From contig CAMPET010000018.1 of the NCBI GenBank assembly GCA_946803715.1, positions 78,565 through 142,564 on the forward strand: a DNA stretch of 64,000 nt. Reading direction: 5' to 3'. The stretch comes from Beroe ovata (taxonomy: Eukaryota > Ctenophora > Nuda > Beroida > Beroidae). Numbering within the stretch: the stretch's first letter is position 1; each line of letters starts with the position of its first letter. A program made the translations under genes and the position numbers. The notes under the pieces are model-generated. The model searched no databases and had not been told where the DNA came from. It saw nothing but the letters and a program-made list of their open reading frames with translations. Shown here piece by piece: positions 1 to 11,368 of the stretch.

Positions 1-11
1 CACACACACAC

Positions 12-47
<36 letters not shown>

Positions 48-799
48 CACTGTCCGACATTGTAATTAGGTGTGGACCGTAAGGTTTCGATGAAATACAC
101 CAGTACCAGGGCATTTTGTCTTGTTTCGGAACGATAAAAACTTCCTTGGCTTTGTCGTATTTATCGGCATGACATCAGCACACAAACAACAAACACACAT
201 GAAAGATTATGGTCATTATGAAGTGGGCCCAGCTGCGTGTCCCCTGCAAATGGTATTGAATATCGCGCGCGTGTGTGTGTGTTTGTGCGTGTGTGCATCC
301 ATTAGGAACATATATTAATGCATGATTTGTCCATCATCCAAATTATCACATTATCATAGTACTGGTATTTCAGCAACTTTTATGCACACATTTGCGTTAC
401 AACTTTCTCTATATATTATGCAGTATCGTATGAATTGCATCGCTTTACCCCCCCCCTGTATAGTAATATCGAGCTATATATATAATGTGATCGTGTCGTT
501 GTTGTTGTGTCACTCTCTCACATAGGTGGCACCCTCAAGTGGCTATATAGGTGACGAGTTGTGGCGCTCATATGCGTTTCCCATATCCTCAGAGGGTGTG
601 TGTGTGCCTGTGTTGATCTGTATGTCTGTGTGTCTTTGCACGTTGTAATGTGCTAGCACGCGTGATTTTCTCAGACTTCTCTCTGAACTAGCGTATTCTA
701 AATTATCGGTATTCCGTCTTACTTTGACGCTCGCATTTCCTCTCCAGGTATATAAAGCTAGTGTGTGTGTTATGCGTGTGTGTGTGTGTGTGTGTGTGN

Positions 800-834
<35 letters not shown>

Positions 835-1199
835 ATCTGTGTGGGTGTGGGTGTGGGTGTGTGCATGTGTATGTATGTGTGTGTCTGTGCCTGTCTATGT
901 GTATGCGTGTATGTGTCCGTGTCCGTGTGTGTGTTCCACTCTGGCTTTCTCGATGAGCTAATATGTTGTTGTACGAAAATGTCTACTACAGTTTAAAATT
1001 TCCTCGACAAAGTAATATGACATTATCAAGTCGTTTTCCACATGCATATCAAGTTGCTCTGTTAGAAGAATGGTAAAACACGCATTCTAGTTGTTTGTTT
1101 CTAGTTTTTCAAGAAATTAGATTCTTCGCAAGCCTCCTTTTTCTTGTTTTGTTTGATGCAACCACCACTCACTCCACCACTTTATGATCTATAGGTGTA
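1..1199. repeat. CA/GT microsatellites, no gene
   Basis: Gene-free left edge. A (CA)n tract opens the window (about 1-43) and a long (GT)n tract runs about 765-945, broken by one unresolved base at 799. Open frames across these tracts translate to Cys-Val or Thr-His runs and are not genes. Promoter and 5' leader sequence of the following gene probably lie in the last few hundred bases, but I see no diagnostic motif. Confidence 0.9.
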
Positions 1200-3676
1200 A
1201 TGTCCGATGGGCCGGCTAGTGTGCCGGAACAGAACGGGTCTCTACAGGAGGGGGCCCCCACTGCCCCGCCCACCAGTACGGGGCCACAGAACGGGGCCCC
1301 CGACCAGCAGCCCTCACCACAGCTTACAAATGGCGCTGTGACACGAAATAAAAGAGTGTGCCGGAGAAAGGCAAACTTTAAGGAGGATTACACTACAAAA
1401 ACTGCCAATCAGGTGATTAGTGTGAGGGTTTTCTATTGATAACCGTAGAATAATAATATGAGTGCCTTTTTTGGTATAATTATAAGTGTATCTAGCCTTA
1501 TACTGCCACACTGGTTGACCAGTGTGCTGTATCCAGCATTACACTGGTTGACCAGTGTGCTGTATCCAGTCTTACATTGGTTGACCAGTGTGCTGTATCC
1601 AGCTCTACACCGGTTGACCAGTGTGCAGTTCCCAACCTTACACTGGTTGACCAGTGTCCTGGATTACTTAGAAAGTATTCTACTTTTTTGTTTCTGTTTT
1701 TATAAGGCATTTTTTGGACCACTGCATCGCGTAATATATACCCCCTTGACACCACTCCGTAACATGCCGCTGACACCTCTTTTGTAATACGTCACCGCGA
1801 CAATGCGACATTGGAATTCTGGTATGAAAAAACAACGTTATTATTTCCAGATAAAATCACTGCGGCTAAAGAGCCCCATTGTAACTCGTCCAGCTCGAAT
1901 ACCCAAGCTCCCACCCAAGCCATGCAAAGCAGGGACTAATGTTGTCGTCAAGGGCAAAGTTCTCCAAGAAGTACCGGAAGGTAAGCCTGTCCCTAACCAT
2001 GGTAACGTGATGAATTTTGTCCATTTTCAATTCTGGGTAGTTCAAGGTTCATATATGTAGCTTAATACGTTAAGAAAAGTGATGTAAAATAATATTCAGA
2101 TTGTGAAGACTGCATTTTCAGGTTTACTAGTCATGTCTATCCAGTGGCGGGGAAAAGAGTACTGTGGTTGTTTTATTGACTCCAGTAAGCAAGGATGGGC
2201 ACTGCCAAGGTACGCATCAGGGTTTTTCATTTTGTCTTGCATTTTTTGAGTTCTTCATTTTTATTCAATCAAGTTCATCCAGAGTACTAGGAGCATTTAA
2301 TTGTCTAAAAGTTAAGGAATTTCATTTATTTGGAGGGTCGTCTGGATTCTAAAATTAGTTAACTTCTTGTATTAAATTTCCTTTTAGGATCACTAAAGTA
2401 ACCTTTTGAAGAACCTTTTCTCAGATTTGATGATCCCAAAGTGAGCTCCATTGCTTTCCTCACGAAGAAAGCTCAACTACTGGCTTCAGACGTTGATGAC
2501 AGTACAGATGATGAATACTCTCCAAAAACAAAAAGGTCCATAACGCGTTGTTTTTGTGGAGACTTAGTCAATTAACAAGGTTGATCATGATACTAGGTGG
2601 CTGTCTCAGTCTATAATCGGGATCTTGTCTTTTTAATTCGGTTTATCATATCTTCCTGGCAAACTTTTTCAAAAACTAAGGCTTCCTTACTGTCGACGTT
2701 TATGTTTCAGAGCAACATTTAATTCAGTCAAGTCAAGTCATTTCATTATTTCAACGCCTTCATTTACAGGAAACGGGCGGCCAAGGGGCGGAAGACAAAG
2801 AAGAGAAAGGTTACCGTTAAGAACGGCGACACGTCTAACGGGAAGACAGTGAAAACTCCCAACAAACCCAAGAGTAGTCGATCCTCAGCAGTAGATAGAC
2901 GCAGACAAAGTACTGATACCCAGATTGATAAGCCAGCAGACCTCCCACCATCAGAGAGAACTAGCACGGAGAAAACTCCTTCAGAAAAACCCTCCTCCGA
3001 GCTTCAAAAGCCTGTCCCCGAGAAACTATCAGAGAAAAGCACCAAATCATCTGAAAAGTGTGTGAACAAAACAGAAAAACCGACAGTTCCAGTGAAATCA
3101 GAGCCCAGCTCTAACCACCCTGTCCCAACCGTCTCCCCAGCTAAACCTGTGGAGAAGCAGAGTGTGATTGTAAAAACAGAATCGGCAGCCACACCACGGT
3201 GTATACAGTCGCCAATGGAACCACCTCCGCCAAACACAACGCCATCGCCCAACTCCGTTATCACGAGCCAGCTGCCGAAACAGATACGAACAGAGAAAAC
3301 TGCCACTATCCCAGTAGGAACACTGTCTAATTCCCTTCTTTTGAAACAACAGACTGTTCCAAAAACTGTCAATTCTCCGTTCAGTACCATAACGTCGCCT
3401 GCCGCGCCCATTAATGGCGCCCTAGTATCGCCTCTCCACAATCACTCCTTCCCTCTCATGGTGCCGCCTCCCTTCTTCATACCGAACTTCTTACATTCCG
3501 CCAAATTCCTAGCAGACGGTGCTAAACGAACTCAGCCTGGTGACTCCAGCACTACTTCGTCAGTTTCTGGGAGCAATTTCAGTAGTATGTTCGCTAGAAA
3601 CCCAGCTGCCGTCAGTACAGCTACCGAGGTTTCTAATATAATGCTGGAAAACCAGTTAAGGAACAGCATGACTTGA
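1200..3676 (+). CDS. ZNF608/609 (Scribbler)-like nuclear protein
   Basis: Five coding exons join in phase to 482 aa: 1200-1412, 1851-1980, 2122-2209, 2425-2535 and 2770-3676. Exons 2-4 encode a compact conserved block, C-x-A-G-T-x-V then W-R-G-K-x-Y-x-G, ending W-A-L-P-R-F. This matches the N-terminal conserved region of vertebrate ZNF608/609 and fly Scribbler as I remember it; those are nuclear transcription cofactors. The N-terminus is Pro/Gln-rich. The last exon opens with a Lys/Arg-rich nuclear-localisation-like stretch, followed by a long disordered Ser/Thr/Pro/Lys region and a short hydrophobic patch (F-F-I-P-N-F). I see no C2H2 zinc finger, and the protein is much shorter than the vertebrate ones, so it is either a reduced homologue or ends early. 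The start is the first ATG in frame with exon 1. Confidence 0.68.
1509..1673. repeat. 33-bp minisatellite with palindromic core
   Basis: Five tandem units of 33 bp lie in intron 1 of the ZNF608/609-like gene. Each contains CACTGGTTGACCAGTG, two 7-bp inverted arms around a TG spacer; the third and fourth copies carry substitutions in the left arm. The period is a multiple of three, so the array stays open in several frames, but it is intronic. Confidence 0.9.
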
Positions 3677-3980
3677 GATGCTGTCCAAGAAGCACTGCTA
3701 ATTACGAATCGGCAAGCGGGGGAGTGTGTGTGTGTGTTGTAAAACACGATTATCAAGTGCGTGGCGTGGCGTCTCTACTCTCTATGAATGATGACTATTC
3801 GGATAGATGGTCGATGGTGGACGCTGAAAGAGGACAATGTGGTTGATCTTAGGTTTATGATGACGGACATTAAACTGGTATGATTAAAGAATTCAGTTTA
3901 TTTTCTGTGTGTAAATGTATGAATGTGTGTTACCTGATTCTTCACATTTCGTGATAGCCCCATAACCTTAAATGTCTGCT

Positions 3981-3986
3981 AATAAA
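3981..3986 (+). terminator. Polyadenylation signal AATAAA
   Basis: An AATAAA hexamer about 305 bp after the TGA of the ZNF608/609-like gene, on the coding strand. It is the most likely cleavage and polyadenylation signal for that gene. The remaining 540 bp to the convergent DRC5 gene hold nothing else I recognise. Confidence 0.5.
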
Positions 3987-4524
3987 TTAATTGCTGGTTT
4001 GATAATCCTATTAAAAGAGTGGCCACTGTGCTTTGAATTTATGATATCCGTATTCAGCGGGGCCAAATATTTGTTTGTCTGGCAGCTTTGAACCTCATGT
4101 TCACACATGTTTTGGAATATTGCCCACTCAGAAGTTTTGCATTATAAATTTGATGACGCGTCTCAATGTATGATGTATTCTTCATAGCTGCAGTATAGAT
4201 TTGGCTAACTACTTGCTGCTTTAATGCACTATGACCATCTAATTTTACATTGACATTTGAGGTATGAGTCACACATAGTGAAATTTACCGTGATTGTAGT
4301 CAATAACACTAGCTCATTTCAACTCGATACTAAAAGGAATCCTTTCATGATGATTTACAGATATTTCGGTAACATTGGGGTTCACTTACTCGCTGTTAAA
4401 CATCTATATTGACCATTATTATTTGCAGATAATGATGTTGTTAGCATTGTTCAACAATTATTGCCAATTCTATTGGTTTTCTGTTAGATAAAATCTGTAT
4501 AAATTGTCTCTCGGTAGTGTATGA

Positions 4525-7500
4525 TCAAACTGCCGTAATACCAGCCGCCTTGTCTTTGTTACTCTTGATCACGTTCATAATCGAGTGCTCGCTCTGCTGG
4601 GAAATCTCCGTTAGTCTGAGGTCGAATGTCTTGAGAACCTTGTTGTTTTCGAGTCCCTCCTGCAGGATTCTCCCCCCAGACACTCCCAGTTTATTGCAGC
4701 TAATGATCAGGTTTTCCAGTGACTGGTTCCTGCTCAGGACCTCAGCAAGACTAGCAGCCATGTGCTCGCCCAGACCATTACTAGACAGATCGATAGTGAG
4801 CAGTGTGCTAGATTTCATAAGAGCTTGGCATATATTCCTCCCTCCCTCATCACCTATCCTGTTTAGCTTCAAGTTTAGGATTTTCAAAGTGCTGTTCTTT
4901 TTGAGAGAGAAAGCTATTGCAGATGCACCCTCGGCTTTGATGGCATTGTCACACAGGTTTACCTCCTCGAGAACCTTGTTTCCCGCCAGCAGTTTCCCGA
5001 CAGCTCTGCCGGTTTTGTCCCCTATACGGTTGTGAGACAAATCCAGAACTTTCAGTCCCGGATGATCCAGCAAATGACTGATGATAAGTCTCGCTTTCTC
5101 GTCCTCTATCTGACATCTTTGTAATCTCAAAACTTGCAAGTGGGTACATGCTTTCACAGCTTTCGCCAGCAGGCAGCAATCTTTCTGTGTGAACTCGAAC
5201 AAAGACCACTCGAAATTCATTCCGCAGTTGCGTACTCCATACGTGATAGACAGCTCGACCAAGTTTGGAAGCTTGTTTATGATGAGTCCGAAGTCAAAAT
5301 GATCAAGGGAGTCGTCAGTTCCTGTATCTGATCCCTGATCTGAAATCTCTTCCTCTTGAGGCAATGTCGCACTAACGTCTTTGATTTGTGGCAATAGTTG
5401 TCGTACTCGCAGTCTCTTGATGAAATCCTTTGAAAGCTCCAAGGTTTCTGTAATCTGAAAATGAATTACTTTACTTGGTAGCCATTTTTATTGCTTGCTA
5501 TGAAAATACCCCAAATCATCAAGTTTAAAGTTTATCTACTGATAGATCATGACAATTGTGGGTATTTTCATACTTGGATGGCGAGCCAGCTATCTATGTA
5601 AAATTACGCGCGTCGTCATGGAAATACAAATTTTGCGCTATATCTTTCATGAAATACAACAGGCGGCGTACAAAAACCAATATTTTATTTGTGACCGATT
5701 CAAATTTGACAATACCCCAAAGAATTTGGCATCGTTGTCAAAGTCCGATACCACCGATTCTCACCTCAGTTAGTTCAGTTGCTTCTGGGACAAAATTTTC
5801 GATGAGATCTGAAAATGTTCACAGTGACTGATTTGATAAAGGAGCAAAATATCGCAGTAGGGAATCAGAATTCAGTGCAAGTACTCAACTTCGTTTCAAC
5901 TTTACATTCGTTACTCAGACGCTTATCATGGACATTGAAAAGAAAGAAAGTAACAAATGCAGTGTGATTCTCTCTAAATTTTCTATATCTCCTCTATTTG
6001 TGTCGATATTCCTTGGATTGGTGCTCACTGGATTGCTCATCAGTGACTTCGTTTGTTACACGAGCACAACGTGCATGCCTTCAAAGACTTTCACCTACAA
6101 AATCCAGTTTGTCATTCTGATGGCTCACCTAGCAGCAATCGGACTATTTCTATTTGCATTCATATATGCCGTTGAAATGCGGAAGCCAGTTCTAAAGACA
6201 CTCTCGATAATGACGGGAGCCCTAAACTTCTTGGTTTTCATACTGCGGACAATTCTCGAACTGATGTTCACTAACTATCATCCGGAGAATTATGTGAAAG
6301 ATTGATTATTAACTGATGTCTTTTTCTTTAATAATGGTGTTTTACTTCGCCCCGTTAAATTTCATTGATTGTAAATAGTTACCTTCCATATTCCGTTCGA
6401 AGAACATTCTCTTCCAGCTGTTACCGTATTGGTCAGTATCACAAACTGTCCACCTCGCTTTACAGCTTCGCTTCCAGTATCCCTCATCAGAAACCAACGG
6501 GGCAGTTATTCTAAGGATTGGGAGTATATAGCTATTTAACGTCAATGCAATTTCCTAATTCAGATCATCACTGTGAAATAGAATTACACTTACTTCAAAG
6601 GAAGATCTGTTGCGAGAGCTTCGAGAACTTTATCCTTATGCTTCGGCTTCAGTTCATCCAAAAGTGGGTTATCTGGTGAAAATTTTTGCTGTGTTAGTCA
6701 AATAATGGAACCTTCAACCTGCTTAACGACGTTCTATTAAATGATTCATTGAGATCATCATCTAACTACGTATTGTCGACAGCAATGAGCAACTTTTCAT
6801 TGACAGCTGATGGTTACCATGGTGGCATTTCATCAAATACCTGACTTTACATATTGTCTTACATTGTGGCGCTTACCCAATCGTCTATCAGGCATAGAAC
6901 CATTAACCACTTAGGCCAGTGTTATGCAAGTTTAATTTGGGATTTGGTGAATGGTGTGTGAAAGAGGGATCTTTTGGTAACTTTGATGATAAATAGGACG
7001 AAAATTTTACTGTAGCAATAAAACGAAGCGTTGATCTGATGTTATATTTCAATTCATCTGTCATGAATCATAATCATACATCTCCAATTTGATTGTAATA
7101 AGTCGTGTTGATAAGTTTAAAAACTTATCAACACTACTTATTACAATCAAATTGGAGATGTATGATTATGACTCATGATAGATAATTTGGGATTGAAGCA
7201 AGTCTAATGCAGGTTTGGCGCCAGTCTCGCACAAGTCAAATGCAGTTCTTGCGACAGAGTTACAAAGGTAGGACGTCTTACAGCAATATACCATAGAAGT
7301 ACGTTCGCGTTTCAGTGAGTTATGAGGTATGCTGTGTAGTGAACAGAGCATTGAAGTCAACCAGTAAACCAGTGACGTATCAAAGACATCTTTTCATCAC
7401 ATATGATTGTGGGTAGGGTGCCGCATCGGGTTGACAGATTGAACCAAATCTCAAGAACCTCGATCAAGGCAGGCACGTAGCCAGACATTTTTTCCGGGGG

Positions 7501-8726
7501 GGCCCTCGACGAGCGAAGCGAGCAAGCTACGGGGTATGGGGGCGCAGCCCCCATTGGGGTCCAGGGGCAAAATAGTGTGTTGTAGACGAAATCTGGTATT
7601 AAAGAAAATATCACAGTAACAAAAAATAAGAGGAGCAGAAAAGTTATGCAAGAGTGAAGAACTGAAAAAATGCGATGATCTGAGGCGTTAGATACTCATT
7701 TGAATTGCTGTGTACATGGCTTTTATCTTTTTATTGTTTGTCGTAGCAATGGAAATGTAGTGATTTTAGGGTGCCCGATATGAGAAATCCCAAGGTACTG
7801 AAACAAAAGCGGAGTATCATCTTTAATCAGGAGCAGGGGTCTGGAGGCACAGCCCCCAGAAGCCAGAGACTAAGTTCTGTTCGATAAGGTGAAATCCTTC
7901 AAAATTTTGCATTCATTGCTTTGTTACACTGGAAATAAATGAGTCTTGGGGCAATACGCTGATATAGAACGACATCACATTGTATAGAAAGTAGTGTTCC
8001 AGTATCACAGGTAGTTTTAATCAATTTGTTCCTTCAATTTCAAGTAGAAGCAGTTTAAAGTAGAAGCAGGGGTCTGGGGGCGCAGCCCCCAGAAGCCAGA
8101 CGTTAAGTTCTGTATTGAAGGGCGAAGTCCTGTCTACGTGCCTGGATCAAGGATATTTGCATTGTGGAAACATCGGTGCTGCTGGAGTGTAATTACTAAT
8201 TATGGCAAACAATTACCAAATGCTCATATCCTACTATACTACAAAACAGTCAGTATAAAAACTGGAAGGTAGTTAACTGACCTGCAAAATTCACGACTAT
8301 GTGCTTGATACAAATATCAATCAACCGTGGGACTGTTGCAAGACTCCTAGGAATATATTCAAGTAGTCAAATTTAGTACAGCATAGAATTTGACATTGTA
8401 GTTGCATAGTTTTTTGTGATGATTATCAAATAGAGCAAAAATCTTCCTGCTGCAGTAAGTTAGTCTCCATATCATTGGAGAATGGAAAGACTTACCACTC
8501 AGGATCTTCAGCAATGATTCTTCTCATTTTCCTTGGGTCTGCAGCAGGATTTGCAAACTGAAATTTTTGAGAATTCAGTTTTTAAGAGAAAGTTCATTAA
8601 TCAATGGTAGACAAGATCCTATCAGAATAAGCTAGAAAATAATAGCAGCTTGATGAAATATCATGTGGAATGAATCATTACCAGGTTCTGTTCATTCTCA
8701 TCCAAAAGAGGGGGTTCCATGGCCAT
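4525..8726 (-). CDS. DRC5: Dynein regulatory complex subunit 5 (TCTE1)
   Basis: Leucine-rich-repeat subunit of the nexin-dynein regulatory complex, which links outer doublets in motile axonemes. Six exons, read right to left: 8682-8726, 8496-8557, 8282-8346, 6594-6672, 6383-6510, 4525-5447. They total 1302 nt in frame, 433 aa (human is about 500). The N-terminal part carries the family signature: N-P-A-A-D-P-R-K-M-R-R then E-D-P-E-W, then S-D-E-G-Y-W-K-R and W-K-R-M-F-F-E-R. The last exon holds the H-F-D-F-G and G-M-N-F-E-W block and then about six ribonuclease-inhibitor-type LRRs (L-x-x-L-x-L-x-x-N). The third exon's acceptor was chosen as the upstream AG at 8347-8348, because only that restores the reading frame. 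The 1.6-kb intron holds a hAT-like element and a large palindrome; the next-to-last intron holds another gene. Confidence 0.93.
5928..6305 (+). CDS. Small three-pass membrane protein nested in DRC5 intron
   Basis: An intronless 125-aa frame lying wholly inside the DRC5 intron between 5448 and 6382, on the opposite strand. It encodes a hydrophilic start (about 20 residues with several Lys), then three hydrophobic segments at roughly residues 22-43, 62-83 and 93-112, and a polar tail. Two Cys in the first loop (C-Y-T-S-T-T-C) could form a disulphide. I do not recognise a family; a small MARVEL- or claudin-like protein missing one helix is one possibility. Its support is the sustained hydrophobic pattern and mixed codon use rather than homology. 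No alternative in-frame ATG precedes it closely. Confidence 0.5.
   Translation: MDIEKKESNKCSVILSKFSISPLFVSIFLGLVLTGLLISDFVCYTSTTCMPSKTFTYKIQFVILMAHLAAIGLFLFAFIYAVEMRKPVLKTLSIMTGALNFLVFILRTILELMFTNYHPENYVKD
7061..7178. mobile_element. Near-perfect 118-bp palindrome (foldback element)
   Basis: The sequence from TCATGAATCATAATC to its complement at TATGATTATGACTCATGA folds into one long hairpin with almost no loop (centre TTTAAAAA near 7120) and a one-base bulge. It sits in a DRC5 intron. I saw no coding capacity and no clear target duplication, so it may be a foldback miniature transposon or an inverted duplication. Confidence 0.85.
7470..8144. mobile_element. hAT-like miniature transposon, copy 1
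   Basis: Perfect 11-bp terminal inverted repeats, CAGGCACGTAG at the left and CTACGTGCCTG at the right, flanked by a perfect 8-bp duplication GATCAAGG at 7462-7469 and 8145-8152. The CA start and 8-bp duplication are typical of the hAT superfamily. The inside has no transposase frame. Twice it carries a motif of the form GGGTCTGGGGGCGCAGCCCC, itself a short hairpin. The element lies in a DRC5 intron. Confidence 0.9.
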
Positions 8727-11368
8727 ACTAAATTAATGAATTGGGTCACCATAATCATACTTCAAGAAAAGAAAGACTGCAAGACTTTTCTCCAACTCCT
8801 TACTTGAACACCAACATAATCCCCTCAGGCAAACATTGTGGTGAGCACTATCATATTTGTCAACTGTCTTATTCTAGGATTGACACAAGATTAAGACGAA
8901 TCTAGACTCTGGTAGCCCCTTAGATATAAGCTCTTGGGGTTAAGATGGAGGATCAGTGATCACACCAGCACTGCTGAATGCTAATCCTCAAACACCTATA
9001 ACATAAGCTTGGTTAACACTCAACTGCCTAGCCTATAATAAGTTTCATCAAAATCCCTAGTAGAGTGTTTCCACCAGGTTTATCATATGCTCATGTGATG
9101 ATGAACCAACATGAAAAGCCAATAGCTTGAAGTCATTTGCTCCAATTAAGAAATGTGAAATGTTTTTGCAGCAATTCATTCTGATACCATAATTCCAAAA
9201 AACAGTTATTGAAAGTTAATGTCATTAGAATTTTACAAACAGAGCTCTATGACAACCAAAAGAAGGTATCTACCACTTTTCACTCCATAAATGAATGAAT
9301 AAAACTTTTTGCCTTCAGGCAACTCTGTTCTGACATTTCACTCTTCATAAATTTAATTCATTGAATTATGTACCCATACAGGATACTCCCCAGGAAACTA
9401 AAGGTCTTCAGTTAAGTTCCATTGTTTCCAGAAACTATGTTACAATTCAATGATAGCATCTGAGATTATTAACAGTTGCTTTACCTTAATCATTAATGAG
9501 AATATGAAGTCAAAACTTATTATATCTGCCATCTGGTACAGCAAGCCAAGTACGAGGTATAGTATAAGTAGTTCTATGACTTCTAATAAATAAATGAACC
9601 AGAATAAATTGCGAACATGAATTTAAACGCCTTCATCTGCTATGGAGGCTAAGCTCCATGCCCAAATAATCCTGCAGTACTAAAAATTAATGAAATTCTA
9701 CCGTGTCCACTGTTTTTCGCGCGCGGATTTTATTGTTCGCGCGCGCGAACAATAAAATCCGTCGCATACCTCACGCGTACCTAGTACCGTCGCGTTGCTT
9801 GGCGATGCTAGGTCTTCTGACGCAAAACCCGAGCCTATCGTAAATTAAGGCAGGTAAGTTGTGCGTTTCAGCTGCAGCCGAGTCCCCGCATCTGGGAACG
9901 CAAGGTCGAGACCCCACTCCCGAAGTATTTGAATCAAGCCGGATCGAGCAATGAGCAAAATAACGCGGCGCGCGCACGATTGACGATGCCTCATTGCTCA
10001 TATCACGACGCGACATGACCGACAGCTAATATACTAGGTTCAAATCCGCAAAGCGCGAACACGAACACGCGTGCATAGTTTTCATCCGAATATTTTGCTA
10101 GTACGAAGCTAACATTACATTATGTCCCACATGCGGTAATTTCTAGGTCGCGAGGTGAAAGAACGCAGATAGTTATTGGGTACCTCGTGATGATATTAAG
10201 TTATGGAATTTGTGCGAATGATTACACACCTAGGTTAAAACATACAACCTGTTCAGTGCACTGTGATATAGTGGTAATTCTCAGGTATTGCTTCTTCCTA
10301 AGACAGAACGTATTGAAACAGTGTTCCTTTTAGGATAGTACTTGTCCGATCAGTTATATAAAAGGATGATGGGGAACCCGGTATTCCAATCTTGATATTA
10401 TAGGCTTGCACTCACATGGATCAAACAACTCTAGTTTTGGGTGCTCATTTCATCAAATAAGGTAGCATATGAGAAGCGAACATAGCGGCTCGAATACTTT
10501 CAATCAACCCGATAAACTTCGAGCGATATCAAGTAACATTTCTGCATCAAATATCAATATTGCAAATCTCGAATTCTTTTCGAAAATGTGCAGTTTACCG
10601 GGTAGAATTCGAATTATTTCTGAGGATGTCAGACAATGGCCTATGTCTGACACCTGATAATCATGGTCAACATTATCTAATTAAAATGATGATTGAGATC
10701 ATGATATATCATGTGGAATGCCAGGAAATAATGTGTGATAGATGTAATGCGGACAATACATATTCAAGTATTCACCCATCAACAGTTTCTATAGCCCACA
10801 CTACACGATACAATACACTCGCAGCCTGTAGTTACATATCCACACGGTGGGACAATGAAATACAGGGAATGTGACAAAATAAACCGAACAATGTTGTGGC
10901 AAAGTACTTTCATAATATCAATTACAAAAGATAAATGATACAAAAACATTTCCAATGCATTAAATTCGCTAAACTTATATCTATCATTGAACCTCTGTGA
11001 AGTCATTTCCTTATTGCCAGACATTCGATGGTTTCAAATTTAATTCTGGAAAATTCATAGAAATAAAGCTAAAGCCACAAACATTCGTTTTGCACTATCA
11101 TTTTGCACTATATATTGAAAATTGAAATGATAAGAAAGATGAGAAGATTCACAAGAAAAAGAAAATAAATTTTGCATCACATCATTTCATTTTCAAACCC
11201 AGCTTTCATTTTTCTTTCGCTGCTCCACTTGTCTATTTGAATATTCCGCGGCCCAAAGTGGTACACGTTCCCTCGAAATTGAGACTTCGCAGATGACCTT
11301 GCAATTTAAAATGCTCCAAGATGGTATCTAAAAACTCTAAGCTGTTTAATCACAGACACTTCACCAAC
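8727..11368. other. Intergenic, 2.6 kb between DRC5 and the EHD 3' exon
   Basis: I find no convincing gene here. The first kilobase is AT-rich and should contain the divergent upstream region of DRC5. About 9770-10130 is unusually CpG-rich. A GC hairpin lies at 9725-9760. The last few hundred bases before 11369 would be the 3' UTR of the EHD transcript that uses the distal exon. Confidence 0.6.
9725..9760. mobile_element. GC-cored foldback hairpin remnant
   Basis: A perfect palindrome with arms GGATTTTATTGTTCGCGC around a CG-only centre. Just upstream (about 9703-9724) is GTGTCCACTGTTTTTCGCGCG, close to the arm of the larger hairpin at 43261-43357, so this looks like a rearranged member of the same foldback family. 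Confidence 0.7.

Noticed and set aside
543-996. Overlapping frames of Cys-Val and Thr-His repeats
   Set aside because: They are translations of the GT/CA microsatellite and include an unresolved base.
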